A stretch of 64,000 bases of DNA from Certhia americana (Eukaryota > Chordata > Aves > Passeriformes > Certhiidae), in assembly GCA_018697195.1 (NCBI GenBank), contig CM031858.1, positions 129,236,593-129,300,592 on the forward strand. Direction: 5' to 3'. Under the pieces are notes generated by a model that searched no databases, was not told where the DNA came from, and saw only the letters and a program-made list of their open reading frames with translations. Positions 48,501-60,300 of this stretch are shown here, one piece after another. Position 1 is the stretch's first letter; each line of letters begins with the position of its first letter. A program made the translations under genes and the position numbers.

Positions 48501-50736
48501 TAACCTTACAGAGCCTTTAACACAGAACTCCATCTATACCATGCCCTATAGCCTTCAGCAAGGTTGTCCACATTGCAATTCTCAAAGGTAACCTTGAAGT
48601 ATAACTCAGGTTCTTTCATGCTATGGGAGGCTTATAGGAATCAGTCTGTATGTCACTGAGTTATGGGTAGTAGAGAGAGGTGACAGATGCAGAGCTGCCA
48701 GAAGTCAGGAAGGAAGACTTCTGGTACTGCCCCTGCCTGTCTGAGCCCAGAGAATCAGGTCAGTTCTCAACATCCTGCAGGAAAAAAAGTGCATCTGTCT
48801 CTCAGCATGTTCATGTCATCCATGGAGCCTTCAGTTTTGTGGTTGATGCTGCAACTGACGTTCCCTGGCTGTGTGACTACGTTGCTGGTTGTATGGTGTG
48901 GCTAAAATTATTCTCACATTGACCCAAACTTGAGTACCAAAGGAAAGTGTCTCTCTCCTGGTGTCATACTGCTGCAGGAAGTGACTTCTAGGGTGCCCAC
49001 CAGTATTTTTCACATGAAAAGACATGGAAACAGCCTATGCTAAGAGCGCAAATGAAATCGGCCCCTTGCCTGAATACAAAAATTGTCCAAAAGCCAGCAT
49101 CCCAAAAGGTTTGGGATCACAAAGAGTGTTGCAGTTAAAGAAGGTTTGTCCTATTCAGTAGCTAAATGGTTTTGACAAAAGGAAAAGACCTTGCATTAGA
49201 TAGCGGCTCTCATATCTTGGCATGAGGAATTTGTATGCAATTATTCATGCAGGAGGAGAGAATCATGAAGAATGCCTTATATAAATCCCATTAAATAAAT
49301 CAAAACTGCTATTGCATAAAGCTCTGTTTCCATTGCTTTGCTATTGTCATGGTATACAACAGAAAGCTTCATTATCTATTTACATCAACACTCTCACAGG
49401 CCAGAATGCTTTTTTGCTTTCTGTTGCCATTATGTTGTATTATGTGTGGCAATGCCATAGCAACCCAAGATAACACAAGTAGTGTAGGGCAACAGTGTAA
49501 CATTTTCTGGCTTTTGTTTTGAATGAGACAGAACACAGCTACCCACTCCATGCAAGCTATACACAAATACTAAAGATTTAGCAAAATATGTAGCAATTAG
49601 CAAACCAACAGTACTTACTTCAAGCCAGCATTTGTCTCCCTTGCATTTAAAAGTTTAAAATCACTGAGGGGTACCATTACAGCATCTCACAGGACTGAGC
49701 AACACACATAGCAGTGTAGGTCATAGGTTTGGTGTATGTCACCATACACTGATACATGTCTGATCTAATTGAACACACTTACAAGACGTCTGGGCATCCG
49801 TGTTTTATCTATCCCATCTGAACTGGGTCAGGTCTTGAATTAACAGGCTAAAGGCTGAGGATACCTTAAGATATGTTTATTTGCACCACAGCAAATGCTA
49901 TTTGTAATAGAACTTGTTGAGAATAACTAATCAATATGCGTAGGCAGACTGAAGTGACATTTTTAGTCACCTGAGACTATGAGTTCAGAGTGCCTTCTCT
50001 GAAACATGCACTGATTACCATGCCATGACCTTGTGTGAATAATGTATTTGGGCAATCAGGCACAGGAAGGTATAGAGAGTATGTTCAGCCAAAGTACCAA
50101 ACTTTCCTCCTGCGTGTTTAGCTTGTGCCCCAAAATCTCCCTGATGCCCTGGGGATGACATAATCTGACAGAGCTCAGCTTTTCAATATATTGGGACCTT
50201 CACCATAGATTGGCCATTGCTAGTGGTTTGGCTTTGTGTCCTCTATCAAAAAATGACACACAAGCAAATTCAAGCTAGCAACATACACTCTTGTAGTAGG
50301 TCACTTTGCATTAATTTGACTGCTTTTTTTCCCCTTCATCATTAAAGGGTTTTCTCCTGTGCTGAACTAGCTTAGTTTCATTGGACGGGGACCAGATGAC
50401 AACCATTTTGCAAACTGACCTATAGATTTAATGCACAGAAACTAGACATCTGAAAAGATTTAAATATGCTTTTATAAGCACTGATAGACATGGTTTTTCC
50501 TGTCAATGAACAGAGTTAAAACTAATATACCATTAGAGTTAGTATTAAGCATTGTTAAAGCTGACTTACAGTGGCTACTGAGCCACTGTTCAGATGTTTG
50601 GGTGGAATTAAGAAGTATATTTGAGTAAACAGGTAATGACTGAAATAGCTTCTTAACCCAAAATACACAAGTAGGCAAACACCCTCAGGAACCTAACTTA
50701 CATGGATGCCAAAGCTTTACTGACCTCTGCGTGCAG
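45507..50736. other. Non-coding stretch, nothing recognised
   Basis: AT-rich DNA with open frames under 90 codons on both strands. A minus-strand donor-like site near 49609 (ttgaaGTAAGTACTG) closes a short open segment, but the acceptor is poor. ttacacat is repeated twice near 47323-47341. No recognised repeat or gene. Confidence 0.5.
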
Positions 50737-50969
50737 GAATGGATGAGGAGGAAAGAGAAAGACATGTTCTTGGAGGCGGACAATGCAGATTTGGTTAGTG
50801 CCAGAATTAGGATTGCAGTGACACTCAGTGGAAAAGCCCATCTGGAGCAAAGGGTGCTGACTTGGATAGGCTCAAAGATACAGATAAGAGAAGGCAAAGT
50901 AAAGCCCCTAAACAACCTGGAGAAATTTGATCTTCCTGTGTCCATGAAACAGGATATTGATATTTTCTT
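50737..50969 (+). other. Weak candidate exon (233 nt, +), unknown product
   Basis: A branch-point-like tactgac and a pyrimidine-containing acceptor (ctctgcgtgcag) precede this segment, and ttcttGTAAGC follows it. One frame is open throughout (the 80-codon frame starting at 50731). Its product would be charged (MRRKEKDMFLEADNADLVSA) and is not recognised. The 233-nt length is not a multiple of three, as is common for internal exons. The minus strand is also open over most of the span (50685-50993), which weakens the case. Confidence 0.18.
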
Positions 50970-53900
50970 GTAAGCAGAAATAAATGTATGCACCTGACTA
51001 ATATGACAGTTAAGGATTAACTGGTGTGATCTTTAAAATATTCGAACTATTGGATAGTTTCTTGGGTTAAGAATGGAAATACACTTTATAAATATAGTTG
51101 AGTCACAAGATTATTTCACAACCATTAAAAAAGTGATCATTTTCATAGTGCAGATGAAGCCAGAGTTAATTAGCACCGGTCACTGGAGAGAGCAGTAACT
51201 CACCTAATTTTTTTTTTTGCTTTTGCTAAATGGATTGCAATTACTCCCCCAGTAATACTGTGATAACAAAGTTTAATACATAGGAAAAGTATTAACAGCA
51301 TCAACAATGCATCATGGGAGAGTAGTAACTAAAGGACAAATTGAGTTAAGTTTTTTTGTTCAAATCTGGAAAAAAATAATTTTCCTAATAAAGACAGGTA
51401 TTTCAACATGGTTTCCGTAGTTTTCTTTCAATCCTGAAAGACTGCAAAGATTAAAACCAAGAAATCTTAAATAAGCATTAAATACTTTTATAATTACATA
51501 TATCTGCATTATTTTATACAGATGTTTAAAACTGGAAAGGCAACATTAGAACAACCAAAGGTCTTATCTATGCATAAGCAAGCAGGTCCACATGTTCAGG
51601 AAACTGAATAAAACCTATTTATTCTCCCTGCAGGTTTGAGGTTTGGGAATTTTTTTCCTGTTGTTTTGCCTTTTAATTCTGGTATTTCATCTTAATACAG
51701 TTTGCCAACAGAGGTTAAAAATATCCTAGTTCCATCTCATCAAGTTGTAATAATACTGTTAAAGAATCAGATATCAAACATTGCTGATGAGATCCCAGTA
51801 GTCATGGCGATGGCTAAATCATTCCATAGCAGTACAGTATGGACACTGCAAGTACAAGGCTGTATAAAATCCAGGGTTTTCATTCTTGTCCCTAGAAAAC
51901 AGTGAGTAATGCCACCACTGTCCTCCAGATCAAGTTGGAAAATGAAAATAGTCTTGCAGTTCACTCATATGCAGTTAATATGTCATGAAAAGATAGGCTT
52001 CTCTATTTAGCTCAATGTGCAGAACAAATCTCTCAAAAACCCTGCTGTAGGTAAAAGCTGAAGCCTACAGGAAGCAAAATGTTCTAGATTTGTAACTGTT
52101 TTGCAATATATAGCATTTTGTTTTCCAAAGGACTGTGTTAGAGAGACATGCTGTAAAAATCAAGAGATGCTGCCAGCAATTAGACAGTTGGGTGACCTAG
52201 AAATCTTCTCTGTTACACTTGTGTTTACTTGCCAGTTCTTCATGTTCTGTCCTGAAAAACTGTTTTGTTTTTGTTTACACAGCTCTTGTAGGCAGAATGA
52301 GTAAACCTATTTTCCCTGCATTTGCCAGGTTTCACTGATACAGTATTTGCTTCTACATTTAGAGGCTTTGGATGGGCATTTCAAAATATTTGGTTTGACC
52401 AGAAATCAATTTTCATGTCACTTAAAAGAAAATATGTTTTTAGAGTACTTGGAACTAGTAGGTAGAGTCAGGTAAAATTGATGATGAAGTTTACATGTGG
52501 TTTAGAAAAAGAGATCTAGATGTAAACCCTAGTTAATCTGAGTCAGAATCAGTAGGACACCTGCTAAAAGGAAATTCCCTGTGGAAAAGAAAACACCTTT
52601 CCCAAAAATATCCCAAAATGTCCCATTTTCCTCCTTCCTTCCTCCACTACCTTTTCATTGTAGGTGTTATATCTGTTTTGCTGAGATATTTATAATCTCC
52701 CCATTCAAAGGCCTCCTTTGGGGGTCTCAAGCTGAGCAAGGAAACAAGGCAATGGGAGCTCCCAAAGGAGAAGCAATTTTATTTGCTGCCTGAAATATTT
52801 TGGCAGAGACTCATTAAGCATGCATGGGAAGAGCTCAGGCAACTTCCTGAGATATTTGTGATAGGTTCTGCTTAAACTGTCCAAGTATGTGGTCCCCACC
52901 AAAGAAAGCAGTTCAAAATTCAATAATTTATCTTGCTTCTTGGAATAGAAATTATTAAAATTGTACATTTTTTTTGACATATGGAGCACTTTTTCACTTG
53001 TCGTTGCCTGAGATGAGAAGAAAAAGAAAGGAAATTATTATTTCTAATTTTCAGAATAACTATTTTCCTTTGGGTGAAATCTAATCACAGTGTGTTCAGA
53101 GTAAGGAGAGTAAGAATCAAAAAATTCCAAACAAATATTTAAAAAATACATTTATTTGTCTCTCAATCAATAGCAAACTGCAAAAAGAAATAGTTACTAA
53201 AAGTAGAGATACAAATATAGCAAAGGAAATATAAATTTAAACAATTATATAAAGCAGAACTCGCATAGCCAATTTCATGCAAGATCCTCAAAATATATTA
53301 AAGATTAAAAAGCTTAAGACTTCAGTTGCAGTACATTCTTACACTGAATATTCAGAAACTTTAAAATAAAGGTTCTACTATTTAGAATAATATACATGGT
53401 AAGAAGTAATGTGATGCTGCTACAGAAATGTTAACACTTCCATTACCAGAGCTTGTAATTTAACATATTCTGCTAAAAAGTAAGTTTTTATAGCCACCTG
53501 GAGCAACCACCAGAATCACCAGAAGAATCAGAACAGGGTTTTTGACATTAGATTTTGCATTTCATATCACTTCTCATAGATACTATCCAGTATTCAACCT
53601 TTTTAGACATTTTCAGCTCCTGATCCAATATGCTCTGAACTTCATTCTCTGCTCTGAGAAATTTCTGCAAATCTGAGAACAAATGAAAATAAACTATTGC
53701 ACATTTTTTTAAGTTGAATCAATTTTATTTTGTAGCAGATTAAAATTAAATACTCTAAAGATAGTCTTTATTTTGCTACAAACAACCTACATGACTATAT
53801 TCAAGCCACTGAGTCTATTTTTCTGTGTTCCTTCCTATAGATAGCAAAAGATATTTCACTGCAGTTGCCAACTGCAGTGCTTTGTGCATATACTTAGCTA

Positions 53901-54261
53901 TCATCTCACAGTTCTTCCGAAATCTATGAAAACCTGGAAAGACACTGAATGCATAAATGCTAACTATCCATCTCCTTTTGCATCCATTTTCAAAATGCAC
54001 ACAATCCATATCCAAAAAACTTCAGGCTGGAAACAGGACGTGCTCTAGGCACTAGTTTTAGAGGAACTTGTAAGTGGACCATAAATTTTACAGCATGTGA
54101 GAAGCAGAAGTCTGCAAATACCAGGCAAACACTTGCTCAATTTAAGACCAAAATAATTTTTTCATTTCCAAATGTAATCTTTCACACTGCTGTATGTACC
54201 TCCAAGAGACACGAGTGCAACCCCTGCACCCAGCACAACTGAGGCTTCCCTCACACTGCAG
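50970..54261. other. Non-coding stretch, nothing recognised
   Basis: Strongly AT-rich, especially 53100-53400. Open frames are short and without domains. No repeat family was recognised by eye. Confidence 0.5.
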
Positions 54262-54381
54262 TCATCTATCCATCCATCTATCCATCCATCCATCCATCCA
54301 TCCATCCATCCATCCATCCATCCAGTGCCAGCCATCCATCCATCCATCCATCCATCCATCCATCCATCCATCCATCCATCC
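54262..54381. repeat. CCAT tetranucleotide microsatellite
   Basis: About 120 bases of ccat units with ctat variants at the left and one interruption (gtgccag, near 54325-54331) that splits it into two perfect arrays. The repetitive Ser-Ile-His-Pro frame on plus and Met-Asp-Gly-Trp frame on minus over this tract are artefacts of the repeat. Confidence 0.97.
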
Positions 54382-54952
54382 CTACCAGCAGGGCCCAACC
54401 TGTGCAAGCTGCCTTCTTCCACATAAGGGATGTTCTCTGCTTTGAAGCAGTTCATCACCTGGATAAATAATGCAGCTGTTTGTTTTGACAGCTAAAAAAA
54501 CCTATCACTGTATCACTGACATGCCACTGAAGATGTCAGAAGCCAGGCCATTTCATGGTGCTGAAGTGCTTTTCCTTTTATTGCCAGGCCTATAACGAGA
54601 TTATTGAAATGATTCAACAATAGTCAAGCTGCAGCTATAGATACTTGTTGAAAGTAAATAATAAAAGCATTTTATCAGAATTGCTGTCATTTTCCTGTTG
54701 AGGGATACATCTGTTTCATAAGTACATTTTTATGTGTGCCTGCCTTATGTGAACCTGGTCTAATTTAGTTACACTGATAGGTACAGTTGTAGCTTTCTTT
54801 CTAACAATATTAACAGATGAATAGGGCAGTCATTTTCAGACAGCCAATTTGCCATGGCTACAGTCAAAGTGGATGGGATTGAGATTGCAACCTATCAAGA
54901 ACTAGGATTTTATTATTATTATTGTTGCCGTTACTTTGCTGTTAGGTTGGTG

Positions 54953-55020
54953 CTCTTTTTTTTTTTGCTTTTTTTTCCCCTTAATTTTTTTTTCTTCTTG
55001 TTTTCTTTTTATTGTTTTTA
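54953..55020. repeat. T-rich low-complexity tract
   Basis: Runs of eight to eleven T with interspersed C and G, spanning about 70 bases. Confidence 0.85.
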
Positions 55021-55429
55021 AGCAAGCTACTTGTTTGGTATGCATTAATTTTAGACAAAAATCCATTGCAAGGAAAACTAAATGGGGGCCAAAAACATTC
55101 TTCTGAGAAAACCAGTGATAAAGTGCAGCCTACAGATAGGAAAAGGTACAGACAACATTGCCTTTCTTAGTCCTGAATACTGTCCAGAAATGCTAATCCT
55201 GATCACTCCAGGCAGCTGCCCAACAGACATGCAAACAGTCAGGGACATTCTTAGCAGATGACAGCTAAGGAGACCTTCAAAGCAAGTAGATGCAACATTG
55301 CATTTCTGAGGAGAGGAATCTGTACCTGTACTTGGAGATGCAGGGAAAACACCTACAGTTTTGAAAAGCAAGTGCTTTTGAGTCAGATCCAAACCTCTAA
55401 GCTATCCACTTGATAAGTCTAGATGCTGT

Positions 55430-56060
55430 TGTTCAAAATAGCAATCCCACAAACCCTGGCCAAGCACCTAAAGGCATCTAACCTCCTACCCAGAAGCACT
55501 TGTCCACCTTTGCTGCCAAGAACCGACCACTTTCACCCAGTTTCAACTGGCAATGGTCTGAAACATATGAAGTTCCATCCAGAAGTCAATGACATTACAG
55601 GGGAAAGACACCTGAACCAACATCCCCTGCCTAAAGAGGTGGGGTTCAAGATCATGGATCCCCTTCTGGCTTGACTTCCTGGCTAACTAGCCAAAACACT
55701 CCCAAGTGTCCTGGGCACTGGTGGCCTGGGGCTGCCAGGATCCCCTGACCTCCGCTTTGCAGATCCTGTAAGTACCAAACCCATGGTCCTGCAAACGTAA
55801 AGATAACTATCTAATTCCATGTTTATGTGCTGTAGGTTTCCAGACCACTCCCTTCCAGGGGTATAAGTAGGGAAATGCCTTGTTCTTTGAACACCCACAA
55901 GGAAAGCCCCATGGAGCTTTTATCACAGTGCTTTCTTCACAGTAAACTTGTCAGGGAAGAAGATGTTTCACCCAAGTCATCACCAACACACATTATTCCA
56001 TCATGCAGTGTTGCATCAGACAGCAGCGTCCACCTTGCACCTATTTTCAAGGGTTAACAA
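55430..56060. other. GC-richer unclassified block with a TATA-like motif
   Basis: The block is GC-richer than its flanks, with frames 55423-55674 and 55875-56057 (plus) and 55683-55898 (minus). A promoter-like ggggtataagtaggg lies at 55858-55872, which would suit an LTR or a weak promoter. An acceptor-like ctccgctttgcag directly abuts a donor-like GTAAGTA near 55750-55774. No TG...CA ends, target duplication or family match could be found, so it stays unclassified. Confidence 0.25.
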
Positions 56061-57039
56061 GCCAAGGCAATGAGTGATAATGACCAGCTCCAGGAGATCA
56101 TCTGCATCTCCTCTTCAGTGATGGAGTGGTTACAGTGACACTCCTGCCCCACCACCCAAACCCTCCTGCATGATGAGGCACAAGGAGAAAGATAGGCATA
56201 AAGAAAACTATTTTATTGTTAAACAAATGATTACTTCTTCCTGAGTTCAGAGGATCTAAAGGCTAAATTTATTGGAAATTAAAATGAGCCAATAAACAGG
56301 AAGATAAAACAAACACTGAATTGACAGCTTTTCAGCATACAAATTTCCACTGCTATGAGTTTACAGACATTAGTGTTTAACTTACTCTTTAACTTTCTCT
56401 ATCATTTTCTAGATGCCTATTCTTAGATAGCAAAATCCATGTAGTGGGGAATTCTGTTGAAGCCCTCTTTCTTTTAATTTGCAAGGAAAGAAGAACAAGA
56501 GCCCGGTCAGCCTCCAGAGACAGTGGATTCTGAACAATATTGCAACTTGGCAATAATGAAATCCTTTCATCCTCTTTAATGTTTGCACCTGACAGTTAAA
56601 TTCAGAAACTCTCAATTACTGGAACCTAGAAATATCAAAGTGTGCTTCAATATTGATTGCCACCACCAATCCAAGAATATCTATTGGAAGAAACATGGGC
56701 ATTGGCTGCCCATCTCCTCCTCTGCTTCCAAAAGATATGGGGCAGTAAAACTTTACAGGGTGAAGTAAATTGCATCATCACAAAGCCAGCTTGGACTGTG
56801 TCAGAAATGTTTTTTTATCAACTTTGTATTTCAATACCCTTCATTTTGCTTCAAAAAATACTGCTTTCCCCTCACATTTATCTCCATCCTCTTCTCCCTG
56901 TAAATAATTTCAGAAGGAAAAGGTTAAGCAATCAGCCCTGAGGGAACACCCAAGTCAAAGGTTACCTTCAGGGGTATTTTCCTTAAATTTATTTCTATAA
57001 AAATATGCAATGGAAACAAGTTATCTATTCCACAGCAGA

Positions 57040-57300
57040 GAGGAAGGGAGAACTGCAGCTGCATGAGCTCAGAGACCTGGCATGACACAGGCTCTAGAGG
57101 AAACCCCCCCACAAACCCCACTCCAGAGTACTGAGGAAGAAACGAGCTCCTCCCTGCTCCTGGGAGTCCTGCCTCTGCTTGGCTTCACAGGAGCTGGCAG
57201 GAGCACTGATGGGAGCTTCCTCAGAGCCAGAACTTCTCCCCAGGATATGAGATTCAGCACAGCGCTGTTAAACACATCCTGAAAATCTGCCACGTCTCAT
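57040..57300. other. GC-richer unclassified block
   Basis: A short GC-rich patch in which frames of 66 (plus) and 74 (minus) codons overlap completely. This fits composition rather than coding. No family is recognised. Confidence 0.22.
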
Positions 57301-60300
57301 GAAAAAAAGAATTGGAGGTGGTTTCCCCTTCTCTGTGGAGAGGGAAGCTCCTCACACTGTTTGTATTACCTCCAAATATCTTCTTCAAACAAAATATTTC
57401 CCTTGTGATGCAGCACAGCCAAAAACCTGGAGGAAACCATGGTACAACTTTCCCTCTGAGATGACAATCCTTACTGGGAAAAATAAGAGCATAATTCTGT
57501 GACTGGGGAAGACACTGACATCAGCAATGTGGAGTGTTAGATTAGGAATGGGAAAATATAGCTGAAATGCTTTTGTTTCTAAAATAACCTCAAACGTCTT
57601 TGCTTGTTGGCCTTTTTTAAAGGCCACACTCAATTTTTTTATGTATACACATGTATAGATAAATAGTTGATTTACACAAATATTTTATGTATGTTAGGCA
57701 TTAAAAGCCTAACTTATTGTGGAAGTTTGTTTATTTTACCCAGAAAAAATAGCAGAAGATCCTTGAGAATAGGGCATTTTTCTTCTCAGTCATACAAAGA
57801 GCAGCACAGGGAATCCTGGATAATACCAGAGGTTCCTGGACAGCACAGTTGCATAAAAGGTAGGTTACCTTTCTTGTCCCATTGCATTATTTGCTGTCAC
57901 TTGTATCGATAAAAATACACCCATCTTTTTCTTCCTGATTACTTGTCAAAGTTTTGCTGCTCTTGCATTTAAAAAGAAAATTTCAGTAAACCAATAAAGA
58001 TAATTTGCTGTGCTTTAGAAACCCAACTTAATTGGGCTCTCTGTTTACAGTTGTACAGACAGCTGCTTTTTGTCCTTTTCTAACTAAAGTGATTGCACTG
58101 AAAAGACAAATTTTGACGTTTTCTACCCCTATTCTAAGTCATCTGGCCTGTGAGTTGCGGAACCAGCAAAGTCTCTTGCCCTTAACATTACTTCCCAGCA
58201 ACCCGCACTTACATTCACATCCACCACAGATCTTCCCACAATACCTTCAGTTCCTCCTTCAAATCCTCCCTCTTGCTGGGTCTCATCCCCATCAGACGGA
58301 CAAATCAGTAGTAGCTTGTGTGGTGGCTTTTTGTGGAACAGGCATCCAGCAGTGTCTTGAGGAAAACACATCTGTTCCTCCACTGGTGCAGCCACACAGC
58401 ACACAGCTGCTGGGCTCATGCTGCAGACGTACTCTCAGCTGAGGAATTAATTTTGGCTATCCTCTTCTATCCACTTAGTAAATTTTCATTTATTCGGTAC
58501 ATTCATGTGTTTGAAATCAGTTTTGGTAGAAAGTGGTAAATGGGCTCAAAAAGATAGGGGAGATGAGAGGACTAAGATTTTGTGATTGCTTAAGTATTTT
58601 CGCATAAAGCTAAAAATGCCTGCTCTCAGAAAACATCTTTTAAAATGTATTTTATCCAGCAAACATTCCACACAAGTGGTTAATGTGCCACAAGGAACAG
58701 AAAATCTGGAAAAAGATGTTTTCAGACTACTTTTCTTGGGCCCAGCTTCTATTTTTTCATTTCCACATTAAACAAAAAAGCCAGTCATATGTAGGTTAAT
58801 AAAGTGAACACAAGGGAGATGTACCTCTAAATTGGAGCCAGACGGTGAATAACAGAGCAGGAATGTACTTAAACCTCGGTACCAGCTCGTGACAAGGTCT
58901 GTTCTCTGTCTTAGCCCGTGGATTTTGGAAAAAAGCTTCAGGAGCTAAGAGAAAAACTTTCAAGCTGACAAATACTCCTTGGCTGGAAAAGGGTCCTGTT
59001 TTAATTCAGCACAGATGTGACTTTTAATGAAAGCATTATGTCTTTGCAGCTGCATAGATGATACAAACCTTTTAAAGGAATAAATGACTCAAAATGCTTT
59101 ATTTTCACTGCACCATTGTGCATGACCTTTGCTGGGGAACAATTCTAAAACCAGCTACAATGCTGTTTTTGCTTACCTGTCTCTTATCCAGTCTAATCTT
59201 GGGAGAAATGGGGCAGCCTGACTCCTGCTAGATGAGAAAAGAGAACAACCCCTACCTCCTGTGAGGGACTTAACACTTTGCAGGATTAGGTGCCTGGTGA
59301 GAATAGACACCAATGGTAAACAAAAAAGAAAAAATCTAAATGCACCAGACAGGGAACTGCAAAGAAATACTGGGTCACATTAGCACAGAGTCACTAGATA
59401 ACTGAAAACTAGGTCAATGTGAGGAACACTGGGAGCTTTTGCTACAGCAGTCGTTCTCCAGAAATTAAGCTGGATCTAAGGGCTGGCTATTTGGCTCACA
59501 TTCAGACACCTGTTTCACACAGGCACAGGGGTAAATTGTAAACCTAATTTCTTCCCTTTGTTTCATGTCTTAATTCTGCTGGGCAAGAGACAAGACAGCC
59601 ACCTGTGTAATAATCTTTTTTTCCTATTTAGCCAGGTAGCATCTTTTTTGTCTCACCTAGCTTCTGTCTGATTAGAGTCCAGTAGTTTCCTTCCATGCAG
59701 CAGCATCTCTGGGGGTAATTAACCACACATACCTTACAACAGGATAAATCAGCTCCTAGAGAGAGGCTGTCTCTTTCCACCTATAGAAGCTCAGACCAGA
59801 CAGCTTTCAGATAGCCATTAAGGTGCAGCAAATCCCACCCTTATTATATACAACCCCAGTGAGAAATTAAAATAATAATACTGAAGATCAAGCATATCTT
59901 TTCCATCTCACAGAACAAGCACTGTTGCTCCGAACCTATAGCCTAAAGTTAATTTTAGGCAAAATCTTTCAGTCCATCTTCTTTCCTGCTAATGTTTCTG
60001 TATATTTCTTTCAGATTTGTTCCCCCTACAAGGAAGAAGAAATCAACCCCCTGTGGCCAACATTTCCTTTCACCCAAATCGCCCTATATAGACACTGCAC
60101 TAGTCTGGCCCCAATTCATCAGAGCACTTATCCATTTATTTAAAGACTGCTGAATCAAGGCCAAAGGTACCATCCTGTGCTCAGCAGTGAACTAATAGGC
60201 CAAATATTGTGGAGTCAAGTTCAATATGCTGACAAATTCACATTTATCAACTTGGATTCCTGGAAGTCTCCACATTTCTGGAAAAATTTTGGGCTTTCAC

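Noticed and set aside
54162..54458. Repetitive proteins of MDGW and SIHP units
   Set aside because: Translations of the CCAT microsatellite.
58032..58442. 136-codon plus-strand ORF
   Set aside because: A 96-codon frame overlaps on the other strand, no domain is visible, and the length is within chance for 64 kb in six frames.
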